Positions 43,233 through 44,304 of a DNA stretch of 44,304 nucleotides are shown here, one piece after another. The stretch lies in assembly GCA_946554445.1 (NCBI GenBank), contig CAMNSD010000034.1:1-44304 (forward strand). Reading direction: 5' to 3'. A program made the position numbers and the translations under genes. Below the pieces are notes generated by a model. It was not told where the DNA came from. It did not search any database and saw only the letters and a program-made list of their open reading frames with translations. The stretch comes from an uncultured Lachnospiraceae bacterium (GTDB lineage: Bacteria > Bacillota > Clostridia > Lachnospirales > Lachnospiraceae). The number at the start of each line of letters is the position of its first letter. Position 1 is the stretch's first letter.

Positions 43233-44304
43233 ATGTATCAGTATATCCCAAGGGAACAGATGCAGTCGGTGTTGGATATTGCAGATTTCCCGGAGAACGG
43301 CAGGGCAGAGATTGCATATCAGTATTTTGTAAATGCCAAGCAGGAAGCAGTTTATATTGAAAAAGACGGCATATTGCTTGGTATGGTATCAATCGGAGAT
43401 TTAGAGAGGTACTATGGTGATGGAGAAGAACAGCTGGAGATCAATAGCCATTTTTCCTATGCTGACCAGATAGATGAGGAGAAGGCAGCAGTCTTTTTTG
43501 AAAGGTTTAGAACCTTTTTCGAATTTCCGGTTGTAAATACCTCTGGCCGATTGGCGGGGGTGATGAAGAGGGAACTGCGTTATGATATTAGACAGGACCA
43601 GCTAGCGTCACTGGTGGTTTCCCGATATTTGAGGAATCGATGGCATAGAAAGGAGCTGGACCGGTTTCTTACCAATACGAAAGCCCGGGTAGTCCTATAC
43701 TATACAGAAGAAACGAAAATTCTAAAGGAACTTGCGGATAGGAATAGATTCTGTTCCCACGGGGAGGAAGAGGAAATTTACTGGAAAGGTTTATCGAAGA
43801 GCCAGTGGGACCGTTTCCTGGGAGAACCGGGCGCCGTCACGAGCCTGCAAAAAGAGTTCGGCAACTTCCATACGGAAATGATAAAAGGGGTGTCGGAGAT
43901 TGTGGACATGGAAGGCGAGTTCTATCGTTGCGAAGATGGCAGCCGTGTTACCTTAGACAATCCTGAGAATCCGAAAGGACGCATTATATTTTATGGGCCG
44001 TGCATTGTTGTGGGCGCCTATTGTAGGGACGGGCAGACAATGGCCTCTTACCTGCAAAGGTTGCTGAATTTACAGACGGATTTACCGCTTCAGGTTGTCA
44101 ACAGAGGATTGTTCAACATGGTGAATTTCTTCTCACGGATGATGACGGATACATTAAGCGAGAAAGATGTAGCCGTGATTTTTGTGGAAAAGGGATGGCT
44201 GACAGAAGAGACCTTACGAAAATGCGCCTATGTGGGCAGCCTGACGGATACCTTCCTGAGCGTTGAAGATCTGGAAGACAACATAATCGATAGTCCGGAT
44301 CATT
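43233..44304 (+). CDS. Composite CBS-like/SGNH-like protein, homologue of 34116-36175 (3' end outside window)
   Basis: ATG 43233 has AAGGAGGAG 4-8 nt upstream, and I read the frame codon by codon to the window edge without a stop (357 complete codons). It begins with a CBS-like pair: ILLGMVSIGDLERY (near 50) and FPVVNTSGRLAGVMKREL (near 100). A segment with KARVVLYYTEETK follows, then RIIFYGPCIVVGAY (FYGPC at 253-257) and QVVNRGLFN, matching the SGNH-like region of 34532-36175. A CitC-like domain would be expected beyond the window. It is intact where the other copy is frameshifted, which supports treating the latter as one broken gene. Codon use is a little richer in G+C than in the preceding genes. 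Confidence 0.85.
   Translation, partial: MYQYIPREQMQSVLDIADFPENGRAEIAYQYFVNAKQEAVYIEKDGILLGMVSIGDLERYYGDGEEQLEINSHFSYADQIDEEKAAVFFERFRTFFEFPVVNTSGRLAGVMKRELRYDIRQDQLASLVVSRYLRNRWHRKELDRFLTNTKARVVLYYTEETKILKELADRNRFCSHGEEEEIYWKGLSKSQWDRFLGEPGAVTSLQKEFGNFHTEMIKGVSEIVDMEGEFYRCEDGSRVTLDNPENPKGRIIFYGPCIVVGAYCRDGQTMASYLQRLLNLQTDLPLQVVNRGLFNMVNFFSRMMTDTLSEKDVAVIFVEKGWLTEETLRKCAYVGSLTDTFLSVEDLEDNIIDSPDH

Noticed and set aside
1..44304. CRISPR arrays, rRNA or tRNA genes
   Set aside because: No regularly spaced short repeats or tRNA/rRNA-like sequences were noticed while reading the window.

Overview
The window looks like a surface-glycan locus of a Gram-positive anaerobe of class Clostridia, most likely Lachnospiraceae. 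The reasons are strong AGGAGG-type ribosome sites, frequent ATG/GTG/TTG starts with short or overlapping junctions, teichoic-acid-type (CDP-glycerol-dependent) transferases and no outer-membrane or LPS export genes. Essentially every real gene is on the + strand. Species cannot be named from the sequence alone.

Layout. (1) 1-1122: 3' end of a repeat-containing surface protein whose codon use switches abruptly from G+C-rich to A+T-rich near position 540. A 14-bp hairpin follows. (2) 1223-5137: a TagF-like transferase with a propeller-like tail, then a cytidylyltransferase/Gfo-Idh-MocA fusion. (3) 5126-9777: an A+T-rich cassette with its own promoter, four co-oriented genes and its own terminator. 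The genes encode a small acidic protein, an unrecognised 314-aa protein, an HELGH metallopeptidase and a protein ending in a DisA/DAC-like nucleotide-cyclase domain. It reads as a signalling or conflict/defence cassette dropped into the glycan locus. (4) 9867-15357: a G+C-rich five-gene operon (class II aldolase, FGGY kinase, iron alcohol dehydrogenase, nucleotidyltransferase, TagF-like transferase). Read in order it suggests synthesis, CDP activation and transfer of a polyol phosphate. (5) 15376-43130: a long A+T-rich run of glycosyltransferases, three radical SAM enzymes, methyltransferases, a nonulosonate (sialic-acid-like) module at 21016-26317, two fucosyltransferase-like genes and two more TagF-like enzymes. 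(6) 34116-36175 and 43233-end: two copies of an unusual composite protein (CBS-like pair, SGNH-like centre and, in the first, a CitC-like nucleotidyltransferase). The first copy is frameshifted and carries a ten-G tract.

How the parts fit. The locus probably builds and decorates a phosphate-linked glycan: CDP-polyol and CMP-nonulosonate are made, then GT2, GT4, GT11, fucosyltransferase-like and TagF-like enzymes assemble them, with radical SAM enzymes and methyltransferases modifying the sugars. A Rossmann-like domain with an I-Y/W/F-G-x-G-x-x-x motif recurs in thirteen otherwise unrelated proteins of region 5. It sits at the N-terminus of the TagF/GT-B, radical SAM and methyltransferase proteins and at the C-terminus of the GT-A-type glycosyltransferases. 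The strongest candidates for undescribed biology are the cassette at 5126-9777, this shared domain, the polyol operon, and the composite gene with the homopolymeric tract.
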